Assembly: GCA_018266685.1 (NCBI GenBank)
Contig: JAFDZY010000075.1
Coordinates: forward strand, 1 to 51,837
Length of the DNA: 51,837 nt
Source of the DNA: Bacteroidota bacterium
Lineage (GTDB): Bacteria; Bacteroidota; Bacteroidia; Flavobacteriales_F; PHOS-HE28
Direction of reading: 5' to 3'
Numbering within the stretch: the stretch's first letter is position 1; every line of letters begins with the position of its first letter. Below, piece after piece: positions 37,463 through 49,225 of this stretch. The notes beneath the pieces were generated by a model that worked only from the letters and a program-made list of their open reading frames with translations, was not told where the DNA came from and searched no databases. The position numbers and the translations under genes are program-made.

Positions 37463-37816
37463 ATGGCATTCAACAAGACAGCGCGCCGCGCACGCATCAA
37501 AACCAGTATCCGCATCAAGGTGCGGGGCACCTCGGAGCGTCCGCGCCTCACCGTGTTCCGGAGCAATTCGGAGATCTATGCACAGGTGATCGACGACGAG
37601 CAAGGCCGCACCCTGGTAAGTGCAGGGAGCCTCAAGGACAAGGCTGCACACACCGCGGCCGGCATCGAACAAGCCAAGTTAGTGGGCAAGTCCATCGGCG
37701 AAAAGGCCAAAGCCGCTGGCATTGGCCAGGTGGTGTTCGACCGCAATGGTTACCTCTACCATGGACGCGTGAAGGCCCTGGCCGACGCCGCCCGCGAAGC
37801 AGGCCTCAACTTCTGA
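37463..37816 (+). CDS. rplR: Ribosomal protein L18
   Basis: 117 residues with [20 protein letters not shown] and the [21 protein letters not shown] signature. L18 binds 5S rRNA with L5. It begins eight bases after rplF and is followed by rpsE after 16. Confidence 0.97.
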   Translation: MAFNKTARRARIKTSIRIKVRGTSERPRLTVFRSNSEIYAQVIDDEQGRTLVSAGSLKDKAAHTAAGIEQAKLVGKSIGEKAKAAGIGQVVFDRNGYLYHGRVKALADAAREAGLNF

Positions 37817-37832
37817 ACCACATACACGCAGC

Positions 37833-38351
37833 ATGTCAGACATCATTTCCAAAACGGTTAAGAGCAGCGACCTCGAGCTGAAGGACACCGTGGTCCACCT
37901 GAACCGCGTCACCAAGGTGACCAAGGGCGGGCGCACCTTCACCTTTGCGGCCATCGTTGTGGTGGGCGACGGAAACGGCGTGGTGGGGCACGGCTTGGGC
38001 AAATCCAAGGAAGTGCAGGAGGCCATTGCCAAGGGCGTTGAGGATGCCAAGAAGAACTTGGTAAAGATCCCATTGCGCAAGGGTACCATTCCCCATGCGC
38101 AGGAAGGTCGATTTGCCGGCGCCAAGGTGCTGTTGAAGCCGGCGGCGAACGGTACCGGCGTGATCGCGGGGGGCTCCATGCGCGCCGTGCTGGAATCCGC
38201 TGGGATCACCGACGTGCTTGCCAAGAGCAAAGGCAGCAGCAACCCGCAGAACGTGGTAAAGGCAACCATCCAAGCCTTGGCCAGCCTGCGCGATGCAAAC
38301 GCTGTGGCCCGCCAACGCGGCATTGAACTGGCCAAAGTGTTCAACGGATAA
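37833..38351 (+). CDS. rpsE: Ribosomal protein S5
   Basis: 172 residues. The double-stranded RNA-binding segment [25 protein letters not shown] and the second domain are complete. S5 influences decoding accuracy and, with S3 and S4, forms the mRNA entry helicase. A 36-base gap with an unusual Shine-Dalgarno structure separates it from rpmD. Confidence 0.97.
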   Translation: MSDIISKTVKSSDLELKDTVVHLNRVTKVTKGGRTFTFAAIVVVGDGNGVVGHGLGKSKEVQEAIAKGVEDAKKNLVKIPLRKGTIPHAQEGRFAGAKVLLKPAANGTGVIAGGSMRAVLESAGITDVLAKSKGSSNPQNVVKATIQALASLRDANAVARQRGIELAKVFNG

Positions 38352-38359
38352 GCAAAACG

Positions 38360-38380
38360 CCTCCACCGCGAGGAGGAGGA
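38360..38380 (+). promoter_or_regulatory. Strong Shine-Dalgarno in a small hairpin before rpmD
   Basis: The purine run AGGAGGAGGA (38371-38380) ends seven bases before the rpmD ATG and is by far the best ribosome-binding site in the window, where most genes lack one. CCTCC at 38360-38364 can pair with GGAGG at 38372-38376 across a 7-base loop and would hide it. Confidence 0.6.
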
Positions 38381-38387
38381 AGAAGCC

Positions 38388-38567
38388 ATGAGCAAGATCA
38401 TCATCACCCAGACCAGCAGCCAGATCAAATGCCCCAAGCGGCAGAAGGATACCCTGCTGGCCCTCGGCCTCGGCCGGATCGGCAAGAAGAACGAAGTGGA
38501 AGGAACCCCGCAGGTGCGCGGCATGGTGGCCAAGGTGCAACACCTGGTGACCGTGACCGAGGCCTGA
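38388..38567 (+). CDS. rpmD: Ribosomal protein L30
   Basis: 59 residues (MSKIIITQTSSQIKCPKRQK ... LVTVTEA). It has the usual ferredoxin-like L30 length and the segment TLLALGLGRIGKKNEV. The position between rpsE and rplO is the conserved one. The strong Shine-Dalgarno upstream decides the start. Confidence 0.94.
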   Translation: MSKIIITQTSSQIKCPKRQKDTLLALGLGRIGKKNEVEGTPQVRGMVAKVQHLVTVTEA

Positions 38568-38586
38568 GGCTAAAAAAGACAGAGCG

Positions 38587-39045
38587 ATGGAGGACCTGAG
38601 CAAATTGAAGCCCGCCACCGGTGCGGTGAAGACAGTGAAACGCATTGGCCGCGGCCAAGGCAGCGGTTACGGCGGCACCAGTACCAAGGGCCACAAGGGT
38701 CAAAAGGCCATCTCCGGCTACAACCGGAGGCGCGGCTTTGAAGGCGGCCAAACGCCCATGGTGCGCCGCCTGCCCAAGTTCGGCTTCACCAACCCAACGC
38801 GCACGGAGTTCAAGGGGATCAACCTGGACGCCTTGCAGGCCATGGCCGACAAGACCGGCATAAAGGTGATCGACATTGAAGCCCTGCGCAAGAACGGCTT
38901 GATCTCCGGCAACGACCTGGTGAAAGTGCTGGGGCGCGGCGAGATCAAGGGTGCCCTTGAAGTGAAGGCGCACGCATTCAGTGCAACGGCCAAGGCCGCC
39001 ATCGAAGGCAAGGGAGGAAAAACCGAAATCGTGGCCACCCGCTGA
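38587..39045 (+). CDS. rplO: Ribosomal protein L15
   Basis: 152 residues. The glycine/basic N-terminal arm (KRIGRGQGSGYGGTSTKGHKG) penetrates the 23S rRNA, and GFEGGQTPMVRRLPKFGF follows. Its stop overlaps the secY start (TGATG). Confidence 0.97.
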   Translation: MEDLSKLKPATGAVKTVKRIGRGQGSGYGGTSTKGHKGQKAISGYNRRRGFEGGQTPMVRRLPKFGFTNPTRTEFKGINLDALQAMADKTGIKVIDIEALRKNGLISGNDLVKVLGRGEIKGALEVKAHAFSATAKAAIEGKGGKTEIVATR

Positions 39046-40373
39046 TGAAGAACTTCATCGAAACGGTAAAGAACATCTGGCGCATCGAGGAGCTGCGCAA
39101 CCGCATCCTCATTACGCTGGGGCTCCTGCTGGTGTACCGTGTCGGTAGCTTCATCGCCCTGCCGGGCGTGGACAGCACGCGCCTGGGCAGTGCCAGCGGT
39201 GCCGGTTCCGGCTTGGTGGACCTGCTCAGCATCTTCACCGGCGGGGCCTTTACGCGGGCCAGCATTTTCGCCCTGGGCGTGATGCCCTACATCAGCGCAA
39301 GCATCATCATGCAGCTGGCCGGCATTGCAGTGCCCATGGTGCAGAAAATGCAGAAGGAGGAAAGCGGCCGCAACAAGATCAACCAGTGGACGCGCTACAT
39401 CACCATCATCATTTGCATTTTCCAGGCACCCGGCTACCTGTACACATACGTGGATGCCAGTGCACGTCCCGAAGGCCAGTTCTGGATGTCCACCAGCGTG
39501 ATCATTCTCACGGCAGGCACCCTGTTCGTCATGTGGCTGGGTGAGCGCATCACCGAGCGCGGATTGGGCAACGGTGTTTCGTTGATCATCATGATCGGCA
39601 TCTTGGCCCGCCTGCCGGAGTCGTTCCTGCAAGAGTTCATCGGCCGCACCACCGGTGGTGGCGGCATGGTGGTGATCCTGCTTGAAGTGGTGATCTGGCT
39701 GGCCATCATCGCGTGCAACGTGATGCTGGTGCAGGGAACCCGCCGCATTCCGGTGCAGTTTGCCAAGCGCGTGCAGGGCAACAAGCAGTTCGGAGGCGTG
39801 CGCAACTACATCCCATTGAAGGTGAACGCCGCCGGTGTGATGCCCATCATCTTCGCCCAGGCCATCGTGCTGGTGCCGATGTACGTGGCGCAGATGCCGG
39901 TGTTCAAGGGCAATCCCCCGATGTGGCTGCAACAGTTCACCAACTACGAGAGCTTCTCGTACAACTTCTTCCTGTTCCTGATGGTGGTGGCCTTCACCTA
40001 CTTCTACACCGCCATCACCGTGAACCCCAACCAGCTTTCGGACGACCTGCGCCGCAATGGCGGTTTCGTTCCGGGCATCAAGCCCGGCAAGCAGACCGCC
40101 GGCTACATCGATGACCTGCTCAGCCGGATCACGCTGCCGGGTTCCATTTTCCTGGGCATCGTGGCCATCCTGCCCGCCTTCGTGATGATGGCGGGGGTGA
40201 AGCAGGGCTTTGCGCAGTTCTTTGGGGGGACTTCCCTGTTGATCATGGTGGGCGTGTTGTTGGACACGCTGCAACAGATCGAGAGCCATTTGTTGATGAG
40301 GCACTACGATGGCCTCATGAAATCAGGACGCATCAAAGGAAGGACCAGTTCGGCTTTCGGCATGGCAGGATAG
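39045..40373 (+). CDS. secY: Protein translocase subunit SecY
   Basis: 442 residues with ten membrane helices. The N-terminal ELRNRILITLGLLLVYRVGSF, the plug-side helix GVMPYISASIIMQL and the cytoplasmic loop with GGFVPGIKPGKQT, which meets SecA and the ribosome, are all present. SecY forms the protein-conducting channel with SecE and SecG, neither of which is in the window. It is tightly joined to rplO and map. Confidence 0.98.
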   Translation: MKNFIETVKNIWRIEELRNRILITLGLLLVYRVGSFIALPGVDSTRLGSASGAGSGLVDLLSIFTGGAFTRASIFALGVMPYISASIIMQLAGIAVPMVQKMQKEESGRNKINQWTRYITIIICIFQAPGYLYTYVDASARPEGQFWMSTSVIILTAGTLFVMWLGERITERGLGNGVSLIIMIGILARLPESFLQEFIGRTTGGGGMVVILLEVVIWLAIIACNVMLVQGTRRIPVQFAKRVQGNKQFGGVRNYIPLKVNAAGVMPIIFAQAIVLVPMYVAQMPVFKGNPPMWLQQFTNYESFSYNFFLFLMVVAFTYFYTAITVNPNQLSDDLRRNGGFVPGIKPGKQTAGYIDDLLSRITLPGSIFLGIVAILPAFVMMAGVKQGFAQFFGGTSLLIMVGVLLDTLQQIESHLLMRHYDGLMKSGRIKGRTSSAFGMAG

Positions 40374-40374
40374 A

Positions 40375-41193
40375 ATGTCGAAGGTGGTGAACAAGTTGGG
40401 TGAGGAGGAGATCGAGCTGGTCAGAAGGAGTTCTTTGCTTGTTGGTAGGACCTTGGCCGAAGTGGCCAAACGGATCGCGCCGGGAGTAAGCACGGGCGAG
40501 TTGGACCGGATGGCCGAAGAGTTCATCCGGGACAATGGCGGCATTCCAGGCTTCAAGGGCTTGTACGGCTGCCCGTCCACGTTGTTGATCAGCGTGAACG
40601 AACAGGTGGTCCACGGGTTGCCCGGGAGCCGCACCCTTGTGGACGGCGACGTGGCCAGCGTGGATTGCGGCGTGCTGATGGGCGGTTTCTACGGTGACAG
40701 CGCATACACCTTCCAGGTGGGCGAAGTAGCCGCGGAAGTGCGGAAACTGCTGCGGGTAACGCAGGAGTGCCTGAAGCTTGGCATCGCCCAGGCAGTGGCA
40801 AACAACCGCACTGGCGACATCGGCTACGCGGTTCAGCACCATGCGGAATCCCACGGCTACGGCATTGTGCGCGAGCTGGTGGGGCACGGCGTGGGAAGGA
40901 AGCTGCATGAAGCACCGGAAGTGCCCAATTACGGGCGTCGCGGGCATGGTGCCAAGCTCAACGAGGGCATGGTGATCGCGATTGAACCCATGGTGAACAT
41001 GGGCGTGAAGGAGGTGAGCCAGCTGGACGACGGATGGACCGTGGTATCACGGGACGGCAAACCCAGCGCACACTTCGAACACACCATTGCGGTGCGCGCC
41101 GGCAGGGCAGAGGTCTTATCAACGTTCAGCTACATTGAAGATGTGCTGAAGGAAAGGGGAATGGCGGTGGAGGAAATAGCGCCGGGGAAGTAG
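40375..41193 (+). CDS. map: Methionine aminopeptidase type I
   Basis: 272 residues. The five metal ligands of the pita-bread fold are in place: Asp97, Asp108, His171, Glu204 and Glu235, with His80 for the substrate. The enzyme removes the initiator methionine from new proteins. It follows secY by one base, the standard location in the spc region, and is followed by infA after 56 bases. Confidence 0.97.
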   Translation: MSKVVNKLGEEEIELVRRSSLLVGRTLAEVAKRIAPGVSTGELDRMAEEFIRDNGGIPGFKGLYGCPSTLLISVNEQVVHGLPGSRTLVDGDVASVDCGVLMGGFYGDSAYTFQVGEVAAEVRKLLRVTQECLKLGIAQAVANNRTGDIGYAVQHHAESHGYGIVRELVGHGVGRKLHEAPEVPNYGRRGHGAKLNEGMVIAIEPMVNMGVKEVSQLDDGWTVVSRDGKPSAHFEHTIAVRAGRAEVLSTFSYIEDVLKERGMAVEEIAPGK

Positions 41194-41249
41194 TGAAGGG
41201 GAAAGAAGGAAAGTGAGATCGGGAAAGCAAAAAGAAGACAGAAGGAAGC

Positions 41250-41471
41250 ATGAGCAAAACGGGAAACATAGAGCAGGACGGCGTCATCAAGGAGGCGCTG
41301 AGCAATGCCATGTTCCGCGTGGAGCTTGAAAACGGCCACATCATCGTGGCGCATATTTCGGGAAAGATGCGGATGCACTACATCCGGATCCTCCCCGGTG
41401 ACAAAGTGAAGGTGGAAATGAGCCCGTACGACCTGAGCAAGGGGCGCATCTCCTTCCGTTACAAGACCTGA
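41250..41471 (+). CDS. infA: Translation initiation factor IF-1
   Basis: 73 residues, a single S1-like OB fold with [34 protein letters not shown]-type sequence. It begins [11 protein letters not shown], with the family length. IF-1 blocks the A site during initiation. Confidence 0.97.
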   Translation: MSKTGNIEQDGVIKEALSNAMFRVELENGHIIVAHISGKMRMHYIRILPGDKVKVEMSPYDLSKGRISFRYKT

Positions 41472-41496
41472 AGAACAGCAGAACACTCCGACCCAA

Positions 41497-41613
41497 ATGA
41501 AGATCAGGGCCTCGATCAAGAAACGTTCAGCGGACTGCAAACTGGTGCGCCGCAAGGGACGTCTGTACATCATCAACAAGAAGAACCCGAAGTTCAAGCA
41601 GCGTCAAGGCTGA
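41497..41613 (+). CDS. rpmJ: Ribosomal protein L36, zinc-free form
   Basis: 38 residues ([20 protein letters not shown] ... KFKQRQG). Of the four zinc ligands in the zinc-binding type (three Cys and one His) only Cys14 remains; the others are Ser11, Asn27 and a Phe in place of the His. This is the C-minus form that I know as common in Bacteroidota. It lies in the standard infA-rpmJ-rpsM order. Confidence 0.95.
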   Translation: MKIRASIKKRSADCKLVRRKGRLYIINKKNPKFKQRQG

Positions 41614-41626
41614 TAAACCGAAGAGC

Positions 41627-42004
41627 ATGGCACGTATTGCAGGCATTGACCTCCCCAAAACCAAGCGTGGCGCCATCGGGCTCACGTACATCTACGGCAT
41701 TGGCCGCAGCATGGCCCTGACCATCCTTGAAAAAGCCGGCGTGGACCCGGACATCAAGGTGGAGGACTGGACCGATGACGACCAGGCCAAGATCCGCACG
41801 TACATTAATGAGCACATCAAGGTGGAAGGTGCGTTGCGCAGCGAGGTGCAATTGAGCATCAAGCGCTTGGTGGACATCAACAGCTACCGGGGCACGCGCC
41901 ACCGCAACGGCCTGCCCGTGCGCGGCCAGCGCACGCGCACCAACAGCCGCACCCGCAAGGGCAAGCGCAAGACCGTGGCGAACAAAAAGAAGGTGACCAA
42001 GTAA
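41627..42004 (+). CDS. rpsM: Ribosomal protein S13
   Basis: 125 residues ([20 protein letters not shown]), with the C-terminal [18 protein letters not shown] that contacts P-site tRNA. S13 sits in the 30S head and bridges to L5. A 74-base gap full of 7-bp repeats separates it from rpsK. Confidence 0.97.
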   Translation: MARIAGIDLPKTKRGAIGLTYIYGIGRSMALTILEKAGVDPDIKVEDWTDDDQAKIRTYINEHIKVEGALRSEVQLSIKRLVDINSYRGTRHRNGLPVRGQRTRTNSRTRKGKRKTVANKKKVTK

Positions 42005-42007
42005 GAT

Positions 42008-42072
42008 CAGTTGCCAGTTGTCAGTTGCCAGTAGGCTACCACTGACAACGGACAACGGACAACCGACAACTG
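42008..42072. repeat. Inverted arrays of 7-bp repeats between rpsM and rpsK
   Basis: Left arm: CAGTTGC, CAGTTGT, CAGTTGC, then a degenerate CAGTAGG (42008-42035). Right arm: GACAACG, GACAACG, GACAACC, GACAACT (42044-42071). The arms are complementary and pair over about 27 positions with regularly spaced mismatches, so the operon mRNA would form a long imperfect hairpin here. Confidence 0.85.
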
Positions 42073-42078
42073 AAGACA

Positions 42079-42486
42079 ATGGCAAAGCAAGAAAAAGGCG
42101 GCGCTGCCGCAGGCAAGAAAAAGAAGAAGAACGTGGTGGTGGAAGCCTTCGGGCAAGCCCACATCCTGGCCACGTTCAACAACTTGATCGTGAGCCTCAC
42201 CAACAACAAGGGTGAGGTGATCAGCTGGAGCAGCTCGGGCAAGATGGGCTTCCGCGGCAGCAAGAAGAACACGCCGTATGCCGGCCAGGTGAGCGCCGAA
42301 GAGGCCGCCCGCGAAGCGTTTGAACTGGGCCTGCGCAAAGTAAAAGTGTTCGTAAAGGGCCCCGGTGGCGGACGCGAAAGCGCCATCCGGGCGCTGCACA
42401 ACAGCGGGGTGGAGGTTACCGAGATCTTGGACCTTACGCCCATGCCGCACAATGGCTGCCGCCCACCCAAGAAACGCCGCGTTTAA
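42079..42486 (+). CDS. rpsK: Ribosomal protein S11
   Basis: 135 residues. A Lys/Gly/Ala-rich start precedes the conserved [18 protein letters not shown] and the [20 protein letters not shown] signature, ending PPKKRRV. S11 forms the platform near the E site and the Shine-Dalgarno cleft. Confidence 0.97.
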   Translation: MAKQEKGGAAAGKKKKKNVVVEAFGQAHILATFNNLIVSLTNNKGEVISWSSSGKMGFRGSKKNTPYAGQVSAEEAAREAFELGLRKVKVFVKGPGGGRESAIRALHNSGVEVTEILDLTPMPHNGCRPPKKRRV

Positions 42487-42556
42487 GAGAAACTAACCGT
42501 AGGGAGCTGAAAGCATCCCGTTGTTGGTGCGCAAACCGCACCCAAAACCAAGAAGA

Positions 42557-43165
42557 ATGGCACGTTACATTGGACCCACTACCCGGATCGCCCGCAAATT
42601 CAAGGAGCCGATCTTCGGACCCGACAAATGGATGGAGCGCAAGCCCCATTCCCCAGGCCAGCACGGCCTGAACGCACGCCGCCGCAAGAAGGAAAGCGAG
42701 TACGGCCTGCAGTTGAACGAGAAGCAAAAGGCCAAGTACACCTACGGCATCCTGGAGCGCCAGTTCCGCAAGATGTTCCAAACGGCGGTCAGCAAAAAGG
42801 GCGTTACCGGCGCCATCCTGTTGAGCCTCTGCGAGGCCCGCTTGGACAACACGGTGTTTCGCCTGGGCATCGCGCCCACGCGCCGCGCCGCCCGCCAGTT
42901 GGTGGGCCACGGGCACATTACCGTGAACAAGGAAGTGGTGAACATCGCCAGCTTCACGCTCCGCCCCGGTGATGAGATCGCCGTGCGCGAGCGCAGCCGC
43001 AGCCTGGAAACCATCACCAATAGCCTGGCGGTGAACACCAACCGCTTCGACTGGTTGGACTTCAACCCGGCCACGATGACCGGCAAGATGATCGCCATGC
43101 CCGAGCGTGCCCAGATCCCGGAGACGATCCGCGAGCAGCTCATCGTTGAATTGTACTCCAAGTAA
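42557..43165 (+). CDS. rpsD: Ribosomal protein S4
   Basis: 202 residues from the ATG at 42557 ([18 protein letters not shown]). There are no N-terminal zinc cysteines. The S4 RNA-binding domain ([25 protein letters not shown]) is normal. S4 starts 30S assembly and affects accuracy. The position between rpsK and rpoA is conserved. Confidence 0.97.
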   Translation: MARYIGPTTRIARKFKEPIFGPDKWMERKPHSPGQHGLNARRRKKESEYGLQLNEKQKAKYTYGILERQFRKMFQTAVSKKGVTGAILLSLCEARLDNTVFRLGIAPTRRAARQLVGHGHITVNKEVVNIASFTLRPGDEIAVRERSRSLETITNSLAVNTNRFDWLDFNPATMTGKMIAMPERAQIPETIREQLIVELYSK

Positions 43166-43189
43166 GCAACCCAAACAGACCGAGCAACC

Positions 43190-44215
43190 ATGCCAATCCT
43201 GGATTTCCAAAGACCTGACAAGGTCTCGATGATCGAAGCCGACGACAAGCACGGGATTTTTGAGTTCCGTCCCTTGGAGCCCGGCTACGGCATCACCATC
43301 GGCAATTCCCTCCGCCGCATCCTGCTCAGCAGCCTGGAAGGGTATGCCATCACCAGCGTGCGCATCGATGGCGTTGAGCACGAGTTCAGCACCATCAAGG
43401 GCGTCATGGAGGATGTCACCGAGATCATCCTGAACCTGAAGCAAGTGCGCTTCCGCCGCCAACTGGAGGATGTTTCCACCGAAAAGGTGTCCTTCACCGT
43501 GAGCGGCAAGGACGGCTTTACCGGCGCGGACATCGGCAAGCACACCACCGGTTTCCAAGTGCTGAACCCGGAACTGGTGATCTGCCGGATGGAAAGCAGC
43601 GTGAAGCTCCATGTGGAGCTCACCGTGGGCAAAGGACGCGGCTACGTGCCCGCCGACGAGAACAAGGTGGAAGGTGCCCCCATTGGCACCATCTTCATCG
43701 ATTCCATCTTCACGCCCATCAAGAACGTGCGCTACAGCGTGGACAACACCCGCGTGGAGCAAAAGACGGACTACGAAAAGCTCACCATTGAGCTGGACAC
43801 CGACGGCAGCATTGACCCGAAGAACGCACTGCAGGAAGCCGCCAAGATCCTGATCCACCACTTCATGCTCTTCAGCGATGAGCGCATCACATTGGACCTG
43901 GAGGATCGCAGCCCGGCAACACCGGAAGCCGGTGCGGCCACCAGCGACCTGGGCGACCTGGACGAGACCGGCATGCACATGCGCCAACTGTTGCGCAGCA
44001 AGCTGGTGGACATGGACCTGAGCGTGCGTGCCCTGAACTGCCTGAAGGCTGCCGACATCGAAACCCTCGGTGACCTGGTGAGCTACAACAAGAACGACCT
44101 CTTGAAGTTCCGCAACTTCGGCAAGAAGAGCCTTACCGAACTGGAGGACCTGGTGGAGAACAAGGGCCTGAGCTTCGGCATGAACACGGGCAAGTACAAA
44201 CTGGACAGGGATTGA
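43190..44215 (+). CDS. rpoA: RNA polymerase alpha subunit
   Basis: 341 residues. The N-terminal dimerisation domain has [20 protein letters not shown]; the C-terminal domain, from about 260, has ELSVRALN-type and [13 protein letters not shown] sequence that binds upstream DNA and activators. The gene lies between rpsD and rplQ as in most bacteria. Confidence 0.98.
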   Translation: MPILDFQRPDKVSMIEADDKHGIFEFRPLEPGYGITIGNSLRRILLSSLEGYAITSVRIDGVEHEFSTIKGVMEDVTEIILNLKQVRFRRQLEDVSTEKVSFTVSGKDGFTGADIGKHTTGFQVLNPELVICRMESSVKLHVELTVGKGRGYVPADENKVEGAPIGTIFIDSIFTPIKNVRYSVDNTRVEQKTDYEKLTIELDTDGSIDPKNALQEAAKILIHHFMLFSDERITLDLEDRSPATPEAGAATSDLGDLDETGMHMRQLLRSKLVDMDLSVRALNCLKAADIETLGDLVSYNKNDLLKFRNFGKKSLTELEDLVENKGLSFGMNTGKYKLDRD

Positions 44216-44254
44216 TCGTAAGGACGGACCCGGTCCGGCCAAACGGAGACTACC

Positions 44255-44749
44255 ATGAGACACGGAAACAAGAACAACGCGCTGGGCCGCAAGAAGGGCC
44301 ACCGCGACAGCATGCTCAGCAACATGGCATGCTCGCTCATTGAGCACAAGCGCATCGAAACCACCCTGGCCAAGGCCAAGGCGCTCCGCATCTTCGTGGA
44401 GCCTTTGATCACCAAGAGCAAGGAGGACAGCACCCACAGCCGCCGCACGGTGTTCAGCTACCTGCGCAGCAAGGAGGCCACGGCCACCTTGTTCCGCGAT
44501 GTGGCGCCGAAAATCGCCGAGCGTCCCGGAGGGTACACCCGCATCATCAAACTGGGCAGCCGCTTGGGCGATGCCGCCGAGCGTGCCATGATCGAGATGG
44601 TGGATTTCAACACCCTGTACTCCGCCAAGGAAAAGGCCGGTGCCGAGGTGAAGAAGACCCGCCGCAGCCGTAGTGCCAAGCCAGCCGCGAAGAAAGCGGC
44701 CCCGGACGCTGCAGGCGACGCCCCCGCAGCGGAGGCCAAGGCCGAATGA
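44255..44749 (+). CDS. rplQ: Ribosomal protein L17 with Ala/Lys-rich extension
   Basis: 164 residues; the conserved L17 core ([20 protein letters not shown] ... [13 protein letters not shown]) ends near residue 120. About 40 residues rich in Ala, Lys and Asp/Glu follow, as in many Bacteroidota. It is the last gene of the operon, 21 bases before a strong terminator. Confidence 0.97.
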   Translation: MRHGNKNNALGRKKGHRDSMLSNMACSLIEHKRIETTLAKAKALRIFVEPLITKSKEDSTHSRRTVFSYLRSKEATATLFRDVAPKIAERPGGYTRIIKLGSRLGDAAERAMIEMVDFNTLYSAKEKAGAEVKKTRRSRSAKPAAKKAAPDAAGDAPAAEAKAE

Positions 44750-44770
44750 ACCACACGTGGATAACTGATG

Positions 44771-44805
44771 GCAACGGGGCGCTGAAAAGCGCCCCGTTGC
44801 TTTTT
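44771..44805 (+). terminator. Intrinsic terminator of the ribosomal-protein operon
   Basis: A perfect 12-bp GC-rich stem (44771-44782 with 44789-44800), loop TGAAAA, followed directly by TTTTT. It is a textbook Rho-independent terminator 21 bases after rplQ. Confidence 0.95.
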
Positions 44806-44813
44806 ACGGCGGG

Positions 44814-44821
44814 TAAATTTG
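44814..44821 (+). promoter_or_regulatory. -7 element for carA
   Basis: TAAATTTG fits TAnnTTTG exactly, nine bases after the operon terminator. The start would be near 44827, giving a leader of about 25 bases. The nearest TTG is 14 rather than 19 bases upstream, inside the terminator stem. Confidence 0.45.
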
Positions 44822-44852
44822 CAAACCCGGATTGTTTCCCTATCCCCAACGA

Positions 44853-47355
<2,503 letters not shown>

Positions 47356-47479
47356 GGTTAACGGGATCTGCTGATCGCGTTTGGGCGGCATCCACGGATG
47401 CGATGCTCCTTGCAAGCGCATCATGCGCGCTGGCCATTCCGTCCTCGCCGGATCACCATTGTGAAGTGGTATCAAAAAG

Positions 47480-47512
47480 CACAACCCGCAGATCAGGATG
47501 ACCTGCGGGTTG
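47480..47512 (-). terminator. Terminator of the nor operon (minus strand)
   Basis: A 10-bp perfect stem (47482-47491 with 47503-47512) and an 11-base loop, followed on the minus strand by TGCTTTTTGAT. It lies 26 bases after the norB stop and may also slow transcripts leaving eno from the other side. Confidence 0.7.
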
Positions 47513-47537
47513 CGCTGTGGGAAACCCGTAGCCCGGA

Positions 47538-49220
47538 TCAGGCAGGCAGCTTGGCCGTACGTTGTTCCCCTTCGTCCGTCCGGGCCTCCATGGATGCCAG
47601 GAAGCGCCGCACGAAGAGCAATGCGGTGATCAACAGGCCTGGATAACCGATGGCGGCCATGATGTACGGTATGACCGGATTGCCCTCCACACGCACCTGG
47701 TCCAGGTTGAAGCTGAGCAGCCCGAAGGTGACAATGGCACCGAATAGCCACATGATCGCGAGCCACGTGCCTGCCTCGAAACCGGTGAGGGGCCTGCTCC
47801 AGCGTGAAGCGGCGGTGGGGCGCGCGGCCCGGGGATCGTCCAGCACCTGAACCAGGTTGGATTGGCGGCCCATGGTGAACAGGTCGTAGGTCATCAGCAC
47901 GGCGCCGAAGGTGAGCAGGATGCCGAAGAGCCCCACAAAGATGCCGTAGATGTTCATCTTGGGGAGGATGTCGCCACCAAACCAGGTGAGGCCAAGGGTG
48001 CGGTAGGCGTACATCTGCACCGTGCCGCCGTATGCGAAGGCCACGGCCATGCCCAGGATGCCGATGAATACAAGCCAGAAAGCAAGCTTGCCGATGCGCT
48101 GGTTGAAGTGCTTGATGCCGCGCAGCGCAGGCACTGCGAAGTAGGCCGCGCCGATCACCAGCATGCCGAAGGTGCCGAAGAGCGCCAAATGTCCGTGCGC
48201 CGGGGTGATCCACGTGCCGTGCGACCATAGGTTGGTGAGCGAGAAGGTCATGCTGAAGCCGAGGATGCCGGCGCCCACCTGCTCCAGTACCACGGAGCCG
48301 AGCATGAAGTAGAACGCGGGCGCGTTCTCCAGGGGCTTGCTGTTCTGGTGTGAATCCAGGTAGATGTGCCAGAAGCAGAAGATCAACGGCAGCGGTTCCA
48401 TTGCGCTGAACAGGGAACCCCAGAACTGCCAGAACTCCGGCGTGCCGATCCAGAAGTAGTGGTGCGCGTTGCCCAACAGGCCGCTCAGCCACACCAGCGT
48501 CACGCCCCAAAACACGGCGTAGCCCACAGACTTCACGTCCACTTTGAATAGCAGCACCAGCAGGAAGCCGATCAAGCTGATGTGGATCACCTCCCACACT
48601 CCTTCCACCCAGTAGTGCACCACGAACCAGCGGAAGTATTCCTGTACATCCAGACGCGGCACGAAGAACAGGCCGAAAAGCCAAACGACCATCAGGGCCA
48701 CCACGCCGATGCCAAGGCCCCAGTGGATCTCATTCCACACGCGCACTTTGGGGAAGGTGCGCAACACCACGTAGGCCAGGATGCCGAAGCCGATCAGCAC
48801 CACGAGGTCCACAATGCGGCCCGCCTCGATGTATTCAAGGCCTTCCTGCAGCCAAGGCTGTCCCTTCCACCAGCCGGCGATGCCCTTGGCGGCGAGGCCC
48901 TGTGTGTAAATGTTGAAGACCACCGCGGCGATGAAGGCATAGAACAGCACCTTGATAAGCCAGGGTGCGGCCAGTTCCCGTTCGGACAGCAACGGCCCCA
49001 CAAAGAGGATGGTGCCGATGAACCCGGCCAAGATCCAGAGGATCCCGAGATTGAGGTGCTCGGCACGTGCCACGTTGAAGTTGAGGGTGCCGGACATCAC
49101 GGTGGGGTCCGTGTGCTGCACCACCAGGAGCAGGCCGAAGCCGATCTGCAGGAGGAACAGGATCAGCATGAGCATGAAGAAGCGCATGCTGAGGCGCTGG
49201 GTTTTGTATTTGATCTCCAT
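47538..49220 (-). CDS. norB: Nitric oxide reductase large subunit NorB
   Basis: 560 residues with about 14 membrane helices. Every catalytic residue of the cNOR family is readable with a constant offset of five from my recollection of Pseudomonas NorB numbering: His55 and His344 (heme b), His342 (heme b3), His202, His253, His254 and Glu206 (FeB), plus Glu210 and Glu275. It reduces two NO to N2O at the heme b3-FeB site in the inner membrane. It is about 90 residues longer than Pseudomonas NorB because of extra C-terminal helices. It follows the NorC fusion by five bases; norQ and norD are absent. Confidence 0.92.
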   Translation of the reverse strand: MEIKYKTQRLSMRFFMLMLILFLLQIGFGLLLVVQHTDPTVMSGTLNFNVARAEHLNLGILWILAGFIGTILFVGPLLSERELAAPWLIKVLFYAFIAAVVFNIYTQGLAAKGIAGWWKGQPWLQEGLEYIEAGRIVDLVVLIGFGILAYVVLRTFPKVRVWNEIHWGLGIGVVALMVVWLFGLFFVPRLDVQEYFRWFVVHYWVEGVWEVIHISLIGFLLVLLFKVDVKSVGYAVFWGVTLVWLSGLLGNAHHYFWIGTPEFWQFWGSLFSAMEPLPLIFCFWHIYLDSHQNSKPLENAPAFYFMLGSVVLEQVGAGILGFSMTFSLTNLWSHGTWITPAHGHLALFGTFGMLVIGAAYFAVPALRGIKHFNQRIGKLAFWLVFIGILGMAVAFAYGGTVQMYAYRTLGLTWFGGDILPKMNIYGIFVGLFGILLTFGAVLMTYDLFTMGRQSNLVQVLDDPRAARPTAASRWSRPLTGFEAGTWLAIMWLFGAIVTFGLLSFNLDQVRVEGNPVIPYIMAAIGYPGLLITALLFVRRFLASMEARTDEGEQRTAKLPA

Positions 49221-49225
49221 CGCTG

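Noticed and set aside
42434-44437. Long minus-strand open frame opposite rpsD, rpoA and rplQ
   Set aside because: It is antisense to three conserved genes, with Leu/His/Val-rich low-information sequence.
47396-47440. GCATC/GATGC inverted repeats after eno as a terminator
   Set aside because: Stems are only five to six bases and no T-run follows; the hairpin at 47480-47512 is the only credible one in this gap.
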